Made by a program: the position numbers and the translations under genes. A stretch of DNA of 34,208 nt from JANYLN01 sp041687575 (GTDB lineage: Bacteria; Planctomycetota; Phycisphaerae; UBA1845; JANYLN01), in contig JAWLBS010000019.1 in NCBI GenBank assembly GCA_041687575.1, positions 1-34,208 of the forward strand. The letters run 5' to 3'. Positions within the stretch are counted from its first letter, which is position 1; each line of letters begins with the position of its first letter. The notes beneath the pieces were generated by a model. It saw only the letters and a list, made by a program, of their open reading frames with translations, was not told the DNA's origin and searched no databases. Positions 1 to 7,389 of the stretch are shown here, one piece after another.

Positions 1-121
1 CTGACGCTGCGATCGCTGTTCTGGCTGGGCCCCGGGGCAGGATCTCCGTCCTGTTGAGGGGGTGCATTGTGTCGGACGGGGCCGTTGCAGCCCATTGGGC
101 CCGGGGCACGGAGAGACCGTG

Positions 122-547
122 ATGGTGCTGGCGAGTATCTATGACTATCAAGCGATCCCCTGGCTGATCGGGATCGTCGTTGTGATGGCGGGTGCGATGT
201 TCGGTGCGGCGCACCTGCTGGGGCCGCGGCGGATGGGCCCGAGCAAGGGGCTGCCTTACGAGGCGGGCATGCTGCCGATGGGCACGACGTGGAGCCGTTT
301 CGACATCCGCTTCTATCGTGTCGCGATCATCTTCCTGATCTTCGATATCGAGGTCGCGCTGTTGTGGCCGTGGGCGAGCATCTTTGCCGATTCGACCCGG
401 CCCGACCCGCGTCACGCCGGCACGGTGGCGATGCGGGAGGCGGGCATGGGGGGCGGCTATCTGTTCGCGGTGGCGGGTATCTTCGTGCTGCTGCTGCTGT
501 TCGGCTTTGTTTATGACTGGCGGAAGCGGGCGCTGGAGTTCAGCTGA
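122..547 (+). CDS. nuoA: NADH-quinone oxidoreductase subunit A
   Basis: Small membrane subunit of proton-pumping complex I, sitting at the junction between the peripheral arm and the membrane arm near the quinone site. The 141-residue product has three hydrophobic stretches and the family signature in the first loop (KGLPYEAGM, then RFDIRFYRVAIIFLIFDIE), which leads into the second membrane helix. The start is ATG at 122, preceded by a GGAGAG ribosome binding site; the frame is open back to 62 but that stretch looks unlike the family. It is the first gene of the nuo locus here, and no convincing promoter is visible in the 121 bases before it, so transcription may begin outside the window. The family call is secure. 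Confidence 0.95.
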   Translation: MVLASIYDYQAIPWLIGIVVVMAGAMFGAAHLLGPRRMGPSKGLPYEAGMLPMGTTWSRFDIRFYRVAIIFLIFDIEVALLWPWASIFADSTRPDPRHAGTVAMREAGMGGGYLFAVAGIFVLLLLFGFVYDWRKRALEFS

Positions 548-567
548 GCCCGCTGGTGAGGTACCGG

Positions 568-1188
568 ATGATTACCGAAGAGAGAGTCCCCGGCGGGATG
601 GTCACCACCCGCCCGCCGTTTTACACCGGGCGGGTGCAGGAGCTGATCACCCAGCTGAAGAACCCGGTGACCTGGGCGCGGCGCTGGTCGATGTGGCCGC
701 TGCCGTTCGGTACGGCGTGTTGCGGTATCGAGCTGATGGCGCTGGGCGCCAGTCGGTACGACATCGGCCGGTTCGGCGCCGAGGCGATGCGCTTCAGCCC
801 TCGGCAGGCGGACCTGCTGATCTGCGCGGGGCGGCTGGCGATCAAGATGATGCCGGTCCTGTTGCACATCTACAAGCAGATGACCGAGCCGAAGTGGGTC
901 ATGTCGATGGGGGCCTGCGCGAGCACGGGCGGCGAGTTCAACGTCTACGCGACCGTCCAGGGCGTGGACCAGTTCCTGCCGGTGGACGTTTACGTGCCCG
1001 GCTGCCCGCCCCGGCCGGAGCAGCTGCTCGAGGGGCTGATGCTCATCCAGCGGATGGTCGACGAGGGCAAGGCCCGGCCGAGCTACCAGCGGGCCAAGGG
1101 TATGCGTATGCGGATCAAGCAGGAGAACGTCACCGATCTGGCGACGGTGAGCAACACGGTGAACGAAGTGCTGAAGCGCAAGGCGTAG
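568..1188 (+). CDS. nuoB: NADH-quinone oxidoreductase subunit B (cluster N2 subunit)
   Basis: Carries the terminal [4Fe-4S] cluster N2, which hands electrons to quinone. The four ligands are visible: the adjacent pair Cys51-Cys52 in FGTACCGIE, Cys117 in MGACAST, and Cys146 in VPGCPPRPE. The product is 206 residues, slightly longer than many homologues because of a basic C-terminal tail. ATG 568 is preferred over the in-frame GTG 556 because a GTGAGG ribosome binding site lies about 6 nt before the ATG. The gap after nuoA is 20 nt, consistent with co-transcription. The gap to nuoC is expanded to 198 nt by repeat DNA. Confidence 0.96.
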   Translation: MITEERVPGGMVTTRPPFYTGRVQELITQLKNPVTWARRWSMWPLPFGTACCGIELMALGASRYDIGRFGAEAMRFSPRQADLLICAGRLAIKMMPVLLHIYKQMTEPKWVMSMGACASTGGEFNVYATVQGVDQFLPVDVYVPGCPPRPEQLLEGLMLIQRMVDEGKARPSYQRAKGMRMRIKQENVTDLATVSNTVNEVLKRKA

Positions 1189-1199
1189 GATCGGGTTTC

Positions 1200-1310
1200 G
1201 GGGTTCGAGTGTCGCAGGAGGCATGCACGGTCCTGCAAACGACGCAGGATCGCGGCACCCGGGGGTGGGATTACCGCTCCCTTGCGGTCGCGGCTCGTTG
1301 GGGCAGGACT
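1200..1310. repeat. Mosaic repeat between nuoB and nuoC
   Basis: This part of the 198-nt nuoB-nuoC gap contains a GGTCCTGCA...GCAGGATCGCGG inverted motif followed by CCGCTCCCTTGCGGTCGCGG and GCTCGTTGGGGCAGGA. The same two modules recur in the same order at 8640-8850. The second module appears inverted at about 13012-13041. It codes for nothing recognisable and is likely a dispersed repeat inserted inside the operon. Confidence 0.7.
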
Positions 1311-1386
1311 GTGGGCCCCGGAGTGTTGGAGGAGCGTGGCACGCGGGCGGCGAATCGTTCGGGCCGGATTTCGAAGGACGAGGTTC

Positions 1387-2022
1387 ATGGCAGAGGTCGA
1401 ACACGCAGGCGAGCAGCGCAAGGTCGGGGTGGCTGGGCCGGTGGGCAGCGGCGGCGGACGCGGCATCGAGGTGCCCGCGGACCAGCCGTACGGTGCGTGG
1501 CACCCGGCGGTGCAGGCCCTGGACGAGCGGTTCGGCAAGGGGGCCTTCGAGCCCTATCCGCTGGTGGTCAACCGGAGCGGGCCGAGCGACCAGGTCTGTC
1601 TGAAGGTGCCGCCCGATCGGCTGGTCGAGGTGATGCGGCTGCTGAAGGATGATTCGCGCTGCCGGTTCGACCTGCTGGCGGACCTGACGTGCGTGGATTA
1701 CCTGAACTATCCCGGCGCGGCCGACCGGTACGGCGTGACGTATGCGCTGGCGTCGATCCCGCTGCGGCATCGGATCTGGGTGAAGTGCTTCGTCAACGAT
1801 CCCGAGCCGGCCGTCCCGAGCGTCACGCCGGTCTGGCGGGGTGCGAACTGGCCGGAGCGCGAGGTGTGGGACATGTTCGGTGTCCGCTTCGAGGGGCATC
1901 CGGACCTGCGGCGGATCCTGCTGTGGGAGGGGTACGGGTCGCACCCGCTGCGGAAGGATTATCCGGTGGAGGGGCTGGGTGAGCGGGAGAACTACGAGAT
2001 CCTCGGGCCGGACAGCGCGTGA
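1387..2022 (+). CDS. nuoC: NADH-quinone oxidoreductase subunit C
   Basis: 30-kDa-type peripheral subunit that packs against NuoD and helps form the hydrogenase-like module leading to quinone. The 211-residue product ends with the family signature: an ERE-WDMFG stretch followed by GHPDLRRIL and HPLRKDYPVEG. The N-terminal 35 residues are Gly-rich and not conserved-looking. ATG 1387 follows a GAAGGACGAGG ribosome binding site; the frame remains open upstream through repeat DNA, which is not taken as coding. NuoC is separate from NuoD here, unlike the fused NuoCD of E. coli. Confidence 0.95.
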   Translation: MAEVEHAGEQRKVGVAGPVGSGGGRGIEVPADQPYGAWHPAVQALDERFGKGAFEPYPLVVNRSGPSDQVCLKVPPDRLVEVMRLLKDDSRCRFDLLADLTCVDYLNYPGAADRYGVTYALASIPLRHRIWVKCFVNDPEPAVPSVTPVWRGANWPEREVWDMFGVRFEGHPDLRRILLWEGYGSHPLRKDYPVEGLGERENYEILGPDSA

Positions 2023-2036
2023 AGCGCGTCTGCCGC

Positions 2037-2210
2037 GGGATCAGACCCCGGTGGATCTTGCGGGCAGGCGGGTGCTGCGAGGTGTGTGACATCTCAAGGC
2101 TTGCGGAGGCGGCGTGACGGGGTCAGACCCCGGCGAGCCCTGCAGGCAGGCAGGCGTCGTGAGGCATGGACGCTGGCAGAGCTTGCGAAGGTGGGACGGG
2201 GGCAGACCCC
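2037..2210. repeat. Array of three GGGGTCAGACCCC palindromes between nuoC and nuoD
   Basis: Three near-identical 13-bp palindromes lie at 2037-2049, 2119-2131 and 2198-2210, with start-to-start spacings of 82 and 79 nt. The first two spacers share a partly conserved sequence (for example GGCAGGC followed by a GAGG block). The frame of nuoD is open through this region, but start selection places nuoD after it. Related arrays occur at 20835-21055 and 30908-31045. Confidence 0.8.
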
Positions 2211-2262
2211 TTTAGCCCGGAGAGTGCGTGAGGACGTGGACGAACGGAACCGGAGTGTACAG

Positions 2263-3534
2263 GTGAGTACGGACCAGGAAAATCCGACGCTGCAGAGCGG
2301 GCCGCGCTACGTGCTCGAGAAGGAAGAGAGCCAGCCCGGGCGGTGGATCCTCAACTTCGGCCCGCAGCACCCGGCCACGCACACGACGCTGCGGCTGGTG
2401 CTGATCCTCGAGGGCGAGCGGATCATCGAGTGCGTGCCGGACATCGGCTACCTGCACAGCGGCTTCGAGAAGATGGGCGAGGTCCACGACATCAACCAGT
2501 ACGTTACCATCACCGACCGGATGAACTACCTCTCGCCGGTGATGAATAACCTGGCCTGGCACGGCGCGTGGGAGAAACTGTACGGCATCGAGCTGACGCC
2601 GCGGTGCAAGGTGATCCGCACGATCATCGGGGAACTCGCCCGCATCCAGGACCACGTGCTCTCGGCCGGGGCATCGGCCCTGGACCTTGGGGCGTTCACG
2701 CCCTTTCTGTACCTGTTCGAGGACCGCGAGATCGTCTACGACCTGCTGGAGGAGATCAGCGGGGCCCGCTACATGAACAGCTACACCCGGCTGGGCGGAC
2801 TGTTCCAGGACATCACGCCGGACTGGCCGGAGCACGTCAAGGCCTTCTGCAAACGCCTCCCGCGGACGCTGGCGGACGTCGAGGCCCTGCTGGTGCGCAA
2901 CCGTATCTTCATCGAGCGGCTGCGCGACGTCGGCTACATCAGCAAAGATGAGGCGGTCGACTGGTCGCTGACCGGGCCGGTGGCGCGGGCCAGCGGCGTA
3001 GTGCGCGACCTGCGCAAGGACGAGCCGTACCTGTGCTTCGAGGAGAACTGGGACGGCCATGGCTCCAGTCCGGTGGAGTTTCTGGTGCCGGTCAGCGACA
3101 TGGGTGACTGTTACGCCCGGTTCCTGATCCGCCTGGAGGAGATGCGCCAGTCGCTGCGGATCATCGAGCAGTTGATCGACAACATCCCGCCCGGGCCGAT
3201 CAACGTCTCGCCGGACGAGAAGGTCTGCCTGCCGGACAAGACCGAGGTCTGGGGCAGCATCGAGGGACTGATCCATCACTTCGAGCTGGTGATGTGGAAC
3301 CGGGGTTTCGAGCCGCCGGTCGGCGAGGCGTACGCCACGGTGGAGTCGCCCAACGGGGAGCTGGGGTTCCACGTGGTCAGCGACGGCGGACGGATCCCGT
3401 ACCGGGCGCGGTGCCGGCCGCCGAGTTTCATCAACTACCAGTGCTTCGGCGACCTGATTCGCGGGCATCAGATATCGGACGTTGTGGCGGTGCTGGGCAG
3501 TTTGAACATTATCGCGGCGGAGCTGGATCGGTGA
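2263..3534 (+). CDS. nuoD: NADH-quinone oxidoreductase subunit D
   Basis: 49-kDa-type subunit that together with NuoB forms the quinone-binding pocket. Visible signatures are LNFGPQHPATH near the N-terminus, PDIGYLHSGFEKMGE, RMNYLSPVMNN, and the C-terminal RCRPPSFINYQ...SDVVAVLGSLNIIAAELDR. The chosen start is GTG 2263, with GGAG 8 nt upstream, giving 423 residues. Earlier in-frame starts would translate through the palindrome array and add about 59 non-family residues. The TGA stop appears to be supplied by inserted DNA: the ancestral end of the gene seems duplicated at 3670-3687, ending in TAG. Confidence 0.95.
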   Translation: MSTDQENPTLQSGPRYVLEKEESQPGRWILNFGPQHPATHTTLRLVLILEGERIIECVPDIGYLHSGFEKMGEVHDINQYVTITDRMNYLSPVMNNLAWHGAWEKLYGIELTPRCKVIRTIIGELARIQDHVLSAGASALDLGAFTPFLYLFEDREIVYDLLEEISGARYMNSYTRLGGLFQDITPDWPEHVKAFCKRLPRTLADVEALLVRNRIFIERLRDVGYISKDEAVDWSLTGPVARASGVVRDLRKDEPYLCFEENWDGHGSSPVEFLVPVSDMGDCYARFLIRLEEMRQSLRIIEQLIDNIPPGPINVSPDEKVCLPDKTEVWGSIEGLIHHFELVMWNRGFEPPVGEAYATVESPNGELGFHVVSDGGRIPYRARCRPPSFINYQCFGDLIRGHQISDVVAVLGSLNIIAAELDR

Positions 3535-3684
3535 TGGTCTCGGGTCTCGGGACGGCAGGGATCAGGAGTCAGGGGTCAGTGTCGACCGACACGGCGCTGC
3601 AAACAGCCGCAGGGTTGTAGCGCCCGGTGCGGCATTCTGCTGGGCAATAGCCTGCCCTGCGAGGGTTGTGGCGGAGCTGGATCG
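3516..3684. repeat. Insert bracketed by a 15-nt direct repeat at the nuoD 3' end
   Basis: The 15-mer GGCGGAGCTGGATCG occurs at 3516-3530, inside the last codons of nuoD, and again at 3670-3684, where it is followed by TTAG and then the nuoE ribosome binding site. The 139 nt between contain a degenerate TGGGCAATAGCC-type hairpin (about 3639-3660) and GATCAGGAGTCAGGGGTCAG. The second copy would encode the same Ala-Glu-Leu-Asp-Arg-stop ending. This is what a target-site duplication around a short mobile repeat would look like. Confidence 0.7.
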
Positions 3685-3700
3685 TTAGTGGGAGATTGGT

Positions 3701-4291
3701 ATGGCCTGGCCGGTCATCAACAGGCAGGAACAAGCGGCGGTCCCGGGCGCCGAGCCGCTGCTCAGCGAGCGGGTCAAGGCGCGGATCACGGCGTTCTTTG
3801 ACCGCTACGAGACGAAGCGGGCGGCGCTGATCCCGGCGCTGCACGTAGTCCAGGACACCTACGGCGGCGTCAGCCTGCAGGCGATCAAGGAGGTCGCGGC
3901 GCTGCTGGGGCTTGCCCCGGCCGAGGTGTACGACACGATGAGCTTCTACAGCCACTTCTGGGCCGGCCGGCGGGGGCGCAAGGTGGTGGTGGTCTGCCGG
4001 TCGCTGTCGTGCCAGGTGCTGGGTCACGAGCGGCTGCTGGCGGCGCTGAAGGAGCATCTGAAGATCGGCGAGCATGAGACCACCCCCGACGGCGAGTGGT
4101 CGCTGATGACCGAGGAGTGCCTCGGGGCGTGCGAGCACGGGCCGTGCATGCTGATCAATGAGCGGCTGCACGCGCGGGTGACGCCGGATGACGTGCCCAG
4201 GATCCTGGCGGACCCGGACTGCGACAAGGTCGACCTGCCGGCCGGGGCATCGCCCCAGCCCGAGCCGAAGGAGAAGCGTGGTGGCGTTTGA
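3701..4291 (+). CDS. nuoE: NADH-quinone oxidoreductase subunit E (2Fe-2S)
   Basis: 24-kDa-type thioredoxin-fold subunit of the NADH dehydrogenase module, carrying [2Fe-2S] cluster N1a. The ligands fit the family pattern: Cys99 and Cys104 (C-x4-C in VCRSLSC), then Cys140 and Cys144 (C-x3-C in EECLGAC). The 196-residue length is a little above usual because of a Pro/Lys-rich tail. ATG 3701 follows GGGAGA. The 3' end overlaps nuoF by 11 nt, so the two are probably translationally coupled; their products form the NADH-oxidising subcomplex with NuoG. Confidence 0.96.
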   Translation: MAWPVINRQEQAAVPGAEPLLSERVKARITAFFDRYETKRAALIPALHVVQDTYGGVSLQAIKEVAALLGLAPAEVYDTMSFYSHFWAGRRGRKVVVVCRSLSCQVLGHERLLAALKEHLKIGEHETTPDGEWSLMTEECLGACEHGPCMLINERLHARVTPDDVPRILADPDCDKVDLPAGASPQPEPKEKRGGV

Positions 4292-5582
4292 GCCGGTGTT
4301 ATCCAGGAATTTCGATGTGCCCGGCGCGGCGTCGATCGAGACGTACCGCCGGCGGGGCGGCTACAAGGCTATCGAAAAGGCCCTGCAGATGGGGCGCGAC
4401 GGGGTCGTCGAGCAGGTCAAGACGGCAGGCCTTCGCGGCCGGGGCGGCGCGGGCTTCCCCGCGGCGACCAAGTGGAGCTTCCTGCCGCCGAATCGGACGA
4501 CGACCTACCTGTGCGTCAACGCGGACGAGTCGGAGCCGGGGACGTTCAACAACCGCTACATCATGGAGCTCGACCCGCACCTGCTGCTGGAGGGCATCCT
4601 GATCGCCGGCTATGCGACCCGCACAAGCGTGGCGTACATTTACATTCGCGTGGAATACCACAAGGCGTACCGCGTCCTGCAAAAGGCGCTCGATGAGGCG
4701 CAGGCGGCGGGGCTGTTCGGCGAGAAGATTCTGGGCAGCGAAGACTTTTCGATGCAGTGCTACATCCATCGTGGCGCGGGGGCGTACGTGTGCGGCGAGG
4801 AGACGGGGCTGCTCGAGTCGCTCGAGGGTAACCGGGGCTGGCCGCGGATCAAGCCGCCGTTTCCAGCCGTCGCGGGGCTGTTCGGCAAGCCGACGGTGGT
4901 CAACAACGTCGAGACGCTGGCGTGCGTGGTGCCGATCATCGAGCGGGGCGGGGAGTGGTTCGCCTCGATCGGCAACCCGCCGACTTCTACCGGGCCGAAG
5001 CTCTACACCATCAGCGGGCCGGTCAATCGCCCGGGGTGTTACGAGGCGCCGTTGGGGCTGACGGTCCGCGACCTGGTCTACGGCGAGGCGTACGGCGGAG
5101 GGATGCTCGACGGGCGGACGCTCAAGGCGGTGGTACCCGGCGGGCTGAGCGTGGGGTTCCTGACCGCTGGCGAACTCGACTGCAAACTCGATTTCGATGA
5201 CCCGCGCAAGTACGGTCTGTTGGGGCTGGGCACGGCCGGGGCGATGGTTATCGACGAGGCGACCGACATGCGGCAGGTGCTGCTGAACGTGGCGCGGTTC
5301 TACGCGACCGAATCGTGCGGGCAGTGCACCCAGTGCCGCGAGGGGACGATGTGGATCTACAAGATCGCCCAGCGGATCGCCGCGGGTGCCGGGCGGATCG
5401 AGGACCTCGACCTGATCACCGAGATCACCGCGACGATGGGCATGATGACCGGCCGGAGCATCTGCGGCCACAGCGACGGGGCGGCCTTCCCGCTAAGGAC
5501 GCTGATCGCCAAGTTCCGCGGGGAGTTCGAAGATCGCATCCATTCGCAGGGCGATGTGGCGGAGGCGCTGGCGGCGCAATGA
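4281..5582 (+). CDS. nuoF: NADH-quinone oxidoreductase subunit F (NADH/FMN binding)
   Basis: 51-kDa-type subunit that binds NADH and FMN and carries cluster N3. The nucleotide/FMN-binding GRGGAGFPAATKW is at residues 53-65, CVNADESEPGTFNNR follows at about 78, and the second glycine/acid motif AYVCGEETGLLES lies near 168. The N3 ligands are Cys346, Cys349 and Cys352 in SCGQCTQCREG plus Cys395 in SICGHSDG. The product is 433 residues, normal for the family. GTG 4281 is chosen because AAGGAGA lies 6 nt upstream; the GTG at 4278 is too close. Its TGA stop overlaps the ATG of the following 58-aa ORF. Confidence 0.97.
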   Translation: MAFEPVLSRNFDVPGAASIETYRRRGGYKAIEKALQMGRDGVVEQVKTAGLRGRGGAGFPAATKWSFLPPNRTTTYLCVNADESEPGTFNNRYIMELDPHLLLEGILIAGYATRTSVAYIYIRVEYHKAYRVLQKALDEAQAAGLFGEKILGSEDFSMQCYIHRGAGAYVCGEETGLLESLEGNRGWPRIKPPFPAVAGLFGKPTVVNNVETLACVVPIIERGGEWFASIGNPPTSTGPKLYTISGPVNRPGCYEAPLGLTVRDLVYGEAYGGGMLDGRTLKAVVPGGLSVGFLTAGELDCKLDFDDPRKYGLLGLGTAGAMVIDEATDMRQVLLNVARFYATESCGQCTQCREGTMWIYKIAQRIAAGAGRIEDLDLITEITATMGMMTGRSICGHSDGAAFPLRTLIAKFRGEFEDRIHSQGDVAEALAAQ

Positions 5583-5755
5583 ACGAGAGCGGCAAACAGG
5601 TGCGGCAGGAAGAACAGGGCCCGGGGCGACTGAACGAGCGGACCACCTCGGCGGTTGTGCGCGGGGTGTTCTGGTTCACGTGGTTGACGGCGAAGTACCG
5701 CGAGGCCGCGAACCTGGCCCGGCGGACCGAGGGCCAGCGAGCGGAGTGGAACTAA
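5579..5755 (+). CDS. Small unrecognised protein encoded between nuoF and nuoG
   Basis: A 58-codon frame starts with an ATG that shares the ATGA junction with the nuoF stop, the classic sign of translational coupling, and ends 5 nt before nuoG. The product has a hydrophilic, Gln/Glu/Arg-rich first 22 residues, then a stretch with RGVFWFTWLTAKYREAANLA that looks like an amphipathic or short membrane-associated helix, and a basic end. It is not a known complex I subunit that I recognise. Its placement in the middle of the NADH module genes suggests an accessory or assembly role, which is inference. It could also be a chance frame filling the gap. Confidence 0.6.
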   Translation: MNESGKQVRQEEQGPGRLNERTTSAVVRGVFWFTWLTAKYREAANLARRTEGQRAEWN

Positions 5756-5760
5756 AGGGT

Positions 5761-7377
5761 ATGGCAACGATCATCATCAACAGTCGGCCGGTCAAGTGCG
5801 AAGAGGGCACGCCCGTGTTGCGGGTGGCCATCGACGCGGGCTTTGACGTGCCGTTCTACTGCTATCACCCGGCACTGAAGATCGTCGCCTCGTGCCGGCT
5901 GTGCCTGATGGAGATGCGGAGCAAGGACCCGCGCAGCGGCGAGATGGTCTGGTCGCCGCGGCTGATCCCCTCGTGCCAGACGCCCGCCCGCGACGGGATG
6001 GAGGTCCGCTTCGACAGCGAGAACGTCCGGCAGAACCAGCGCGCGGTGATGGAGGATTACCTGCTGAACCACCCGCTGGACTGCACCGTCTGCGACCAGG
6101 CCGGCGAGTGCTGGCTGCAGGACTACAGCCAGAAGTACGGCAATGCGCTGAGCCGCATGATCGAGCCGAAAACGGTCAATCCGAAAAAGGACGTGGGCCC
6201 CCGGACGCTGCTGTACCAGGACCGGTGCGTGCTGTGCAGCCGGTGCGTGCGCTTCTGCCGCGAGATCGCCGGCACGGGCGAGCTGTGCGTGATCCGCCGG
6301 GCTGCCACCGCGGAGATCGACGCGTTTCCGGGGATGCCCCTGACCAACAAGCTGCAGGGCAACGTCGTGGACATCTGCCCGGTCGGGGCGCTGCTGGACA
6401 AGGACTTTCTGTTCAAGCAGCGGGTCTGGTACCTGCGGACGGCAAAGAGCATCTGCCCCAACTGCAGCGTCGGCTGCGCGATCAAGGTCGACCACAGCAA
6501 CGGCCGGGTCTGGCGGCTTCGCCCGCGCTACAATCCGCAGGTCAACACCTGGTGGATCTGCGACGAGGGCCGCTTCGGATGGAAGTATATCCAGAGCGAC
6601 AGGCGGCTGCTGGCCCCGCGCCTCGGCAAGGCGGGGCGGGCGACCTGGGACGCGGCTTTCGAGGCGGTCGGGCGCTGGCTGGAGGGCGCCGGCCGGGCCG
6701 AACAGGGCAAGTCGGCGGCCGTGGTCCTCTCGCCGATGATGGCGTGTGAGGAGGCGTGGCTGCTGGCGCGGACGGTTCGCGAGGCGGCGCCGCAGGCGAC
6801 GCTGGTGATCGGGCCGGTGCCTTCGCAGGGCGATGACGAGCTGTTCCCCGTGGACACGACGGACGAGAATCTGGCGAAGTTCATCATCCGGGCCGAGAAG
6901 TGCCCAAACCGCCGCGGCGTCGAAGCGGTGATCGCCGCGGCCGGCGGACCGCGGATGGATTTCGACGAATTCGTCGCCGCGGCCGGGCAGGGGCGGTTCG
7001 AGTTTGCCTGGATCGTCGGCGGCTATGCGGATGAGTGGGTGTCGCAGGATCTCGCCCACGCGGCCGGGAAGATCGGTCGCCTGATCGTGCAGGATATCTT
7101 CCCCAGCCCGCTGAGCGAGCGGGCCGAGGTCGTCCTGCCGTCGTGCGCGTGGGTCGAGCGGGAAGGCATGTTCATCAACCATGACGGCATCGCCCAGCCG
7201 TTCGAGCGGGCGCTGCCCGCCCCGGTCGGTATGCAGGCCGACGGGCAGTACCTCTATCGCCTGGCGGGCGGGCAGGGGTTGTTCCGTAGCGAGCAGGTCC
7301 GCGAGCAGATGGTCGCGGAGGTTCCCGAGGTCGGCGAGGTCTACGTCCCGCCGGTCGAGGCCAGAGGAATGCATTGA
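5761..7377 (+). CDS. nuoG: NADH-quinone oxidoreductase subunit G (short form)
   Basis: Fe-S wiring subunit of the peripheral arm. In order it shows an N-terminal [2Fe-2S] ferredoxin domain (Cys34, Cys45, Cys48, Cys72), the His-Cys cluster motif H104-x3-C108-x2-C111-x5-C117, a [4Fe-4S] set (Cys156, Cys159, Cys162, Cys206), and C232-x2-C235-x3-C239-x27-C267, which matches the extra N7 cluster motif known from E. coli and Thermus. The 538 residues are short compared with the roughly 700-900 common for NuoG, so the molybdopterin-fold region after residue 270 is reduced. ATG 5761 gives the natural MATIIINSRP start; the ribosome binding site is weak (GGAG further upstream). Confidence 0.95.
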   Translation: MATIIINSRPVKCEEGTPVLRVAIDAGFDVPFYCYHPALKIVASCRLCLMEMRSKDPRSGEMVWSPRLIPSCQTPARDGMEVRFDSENVRQNQRAVMEDYLLNHPLDCTVCDQAGECWLQDYSQKYGNALSRMIEPKTVNPKKDVGPRTLLYQDRCVLCSRCVRFCREIAGTGELCVIRRAATAEIDAFPGMPLTNKLQGNVVDICPVGALLDKDFLFKQRVWYLRTAKSICPNCSVGCAIKVDHSNGRVWRLRPRYNPQVNTWWICDEGRFGWKYIQSDRRLLAPRLGKAGRATWDAAFEAVGRWLEGAGRAEQGKSAAVVLSPMMACEEAWLLARTVREAAPQATLVIGPVPSQGDDELFPVDTTDENLAKFIIRAEKCPNRRGVEAVIAAAGGPRMDFDEFVAAAGQGRFEFAWIVGGYADEWVSQDLAHAAGKIGRLIVQDIFPSPLSERAEVVLPSCAWVEREGMFINHDGIAQPFERALPAPVGMQADGQYLYRLAGGQGLFRSEQVREQMVAEVPEVGEVYVPPVEARGMH

Positions 7378-7389
7378 GGTGCGGGCGCA

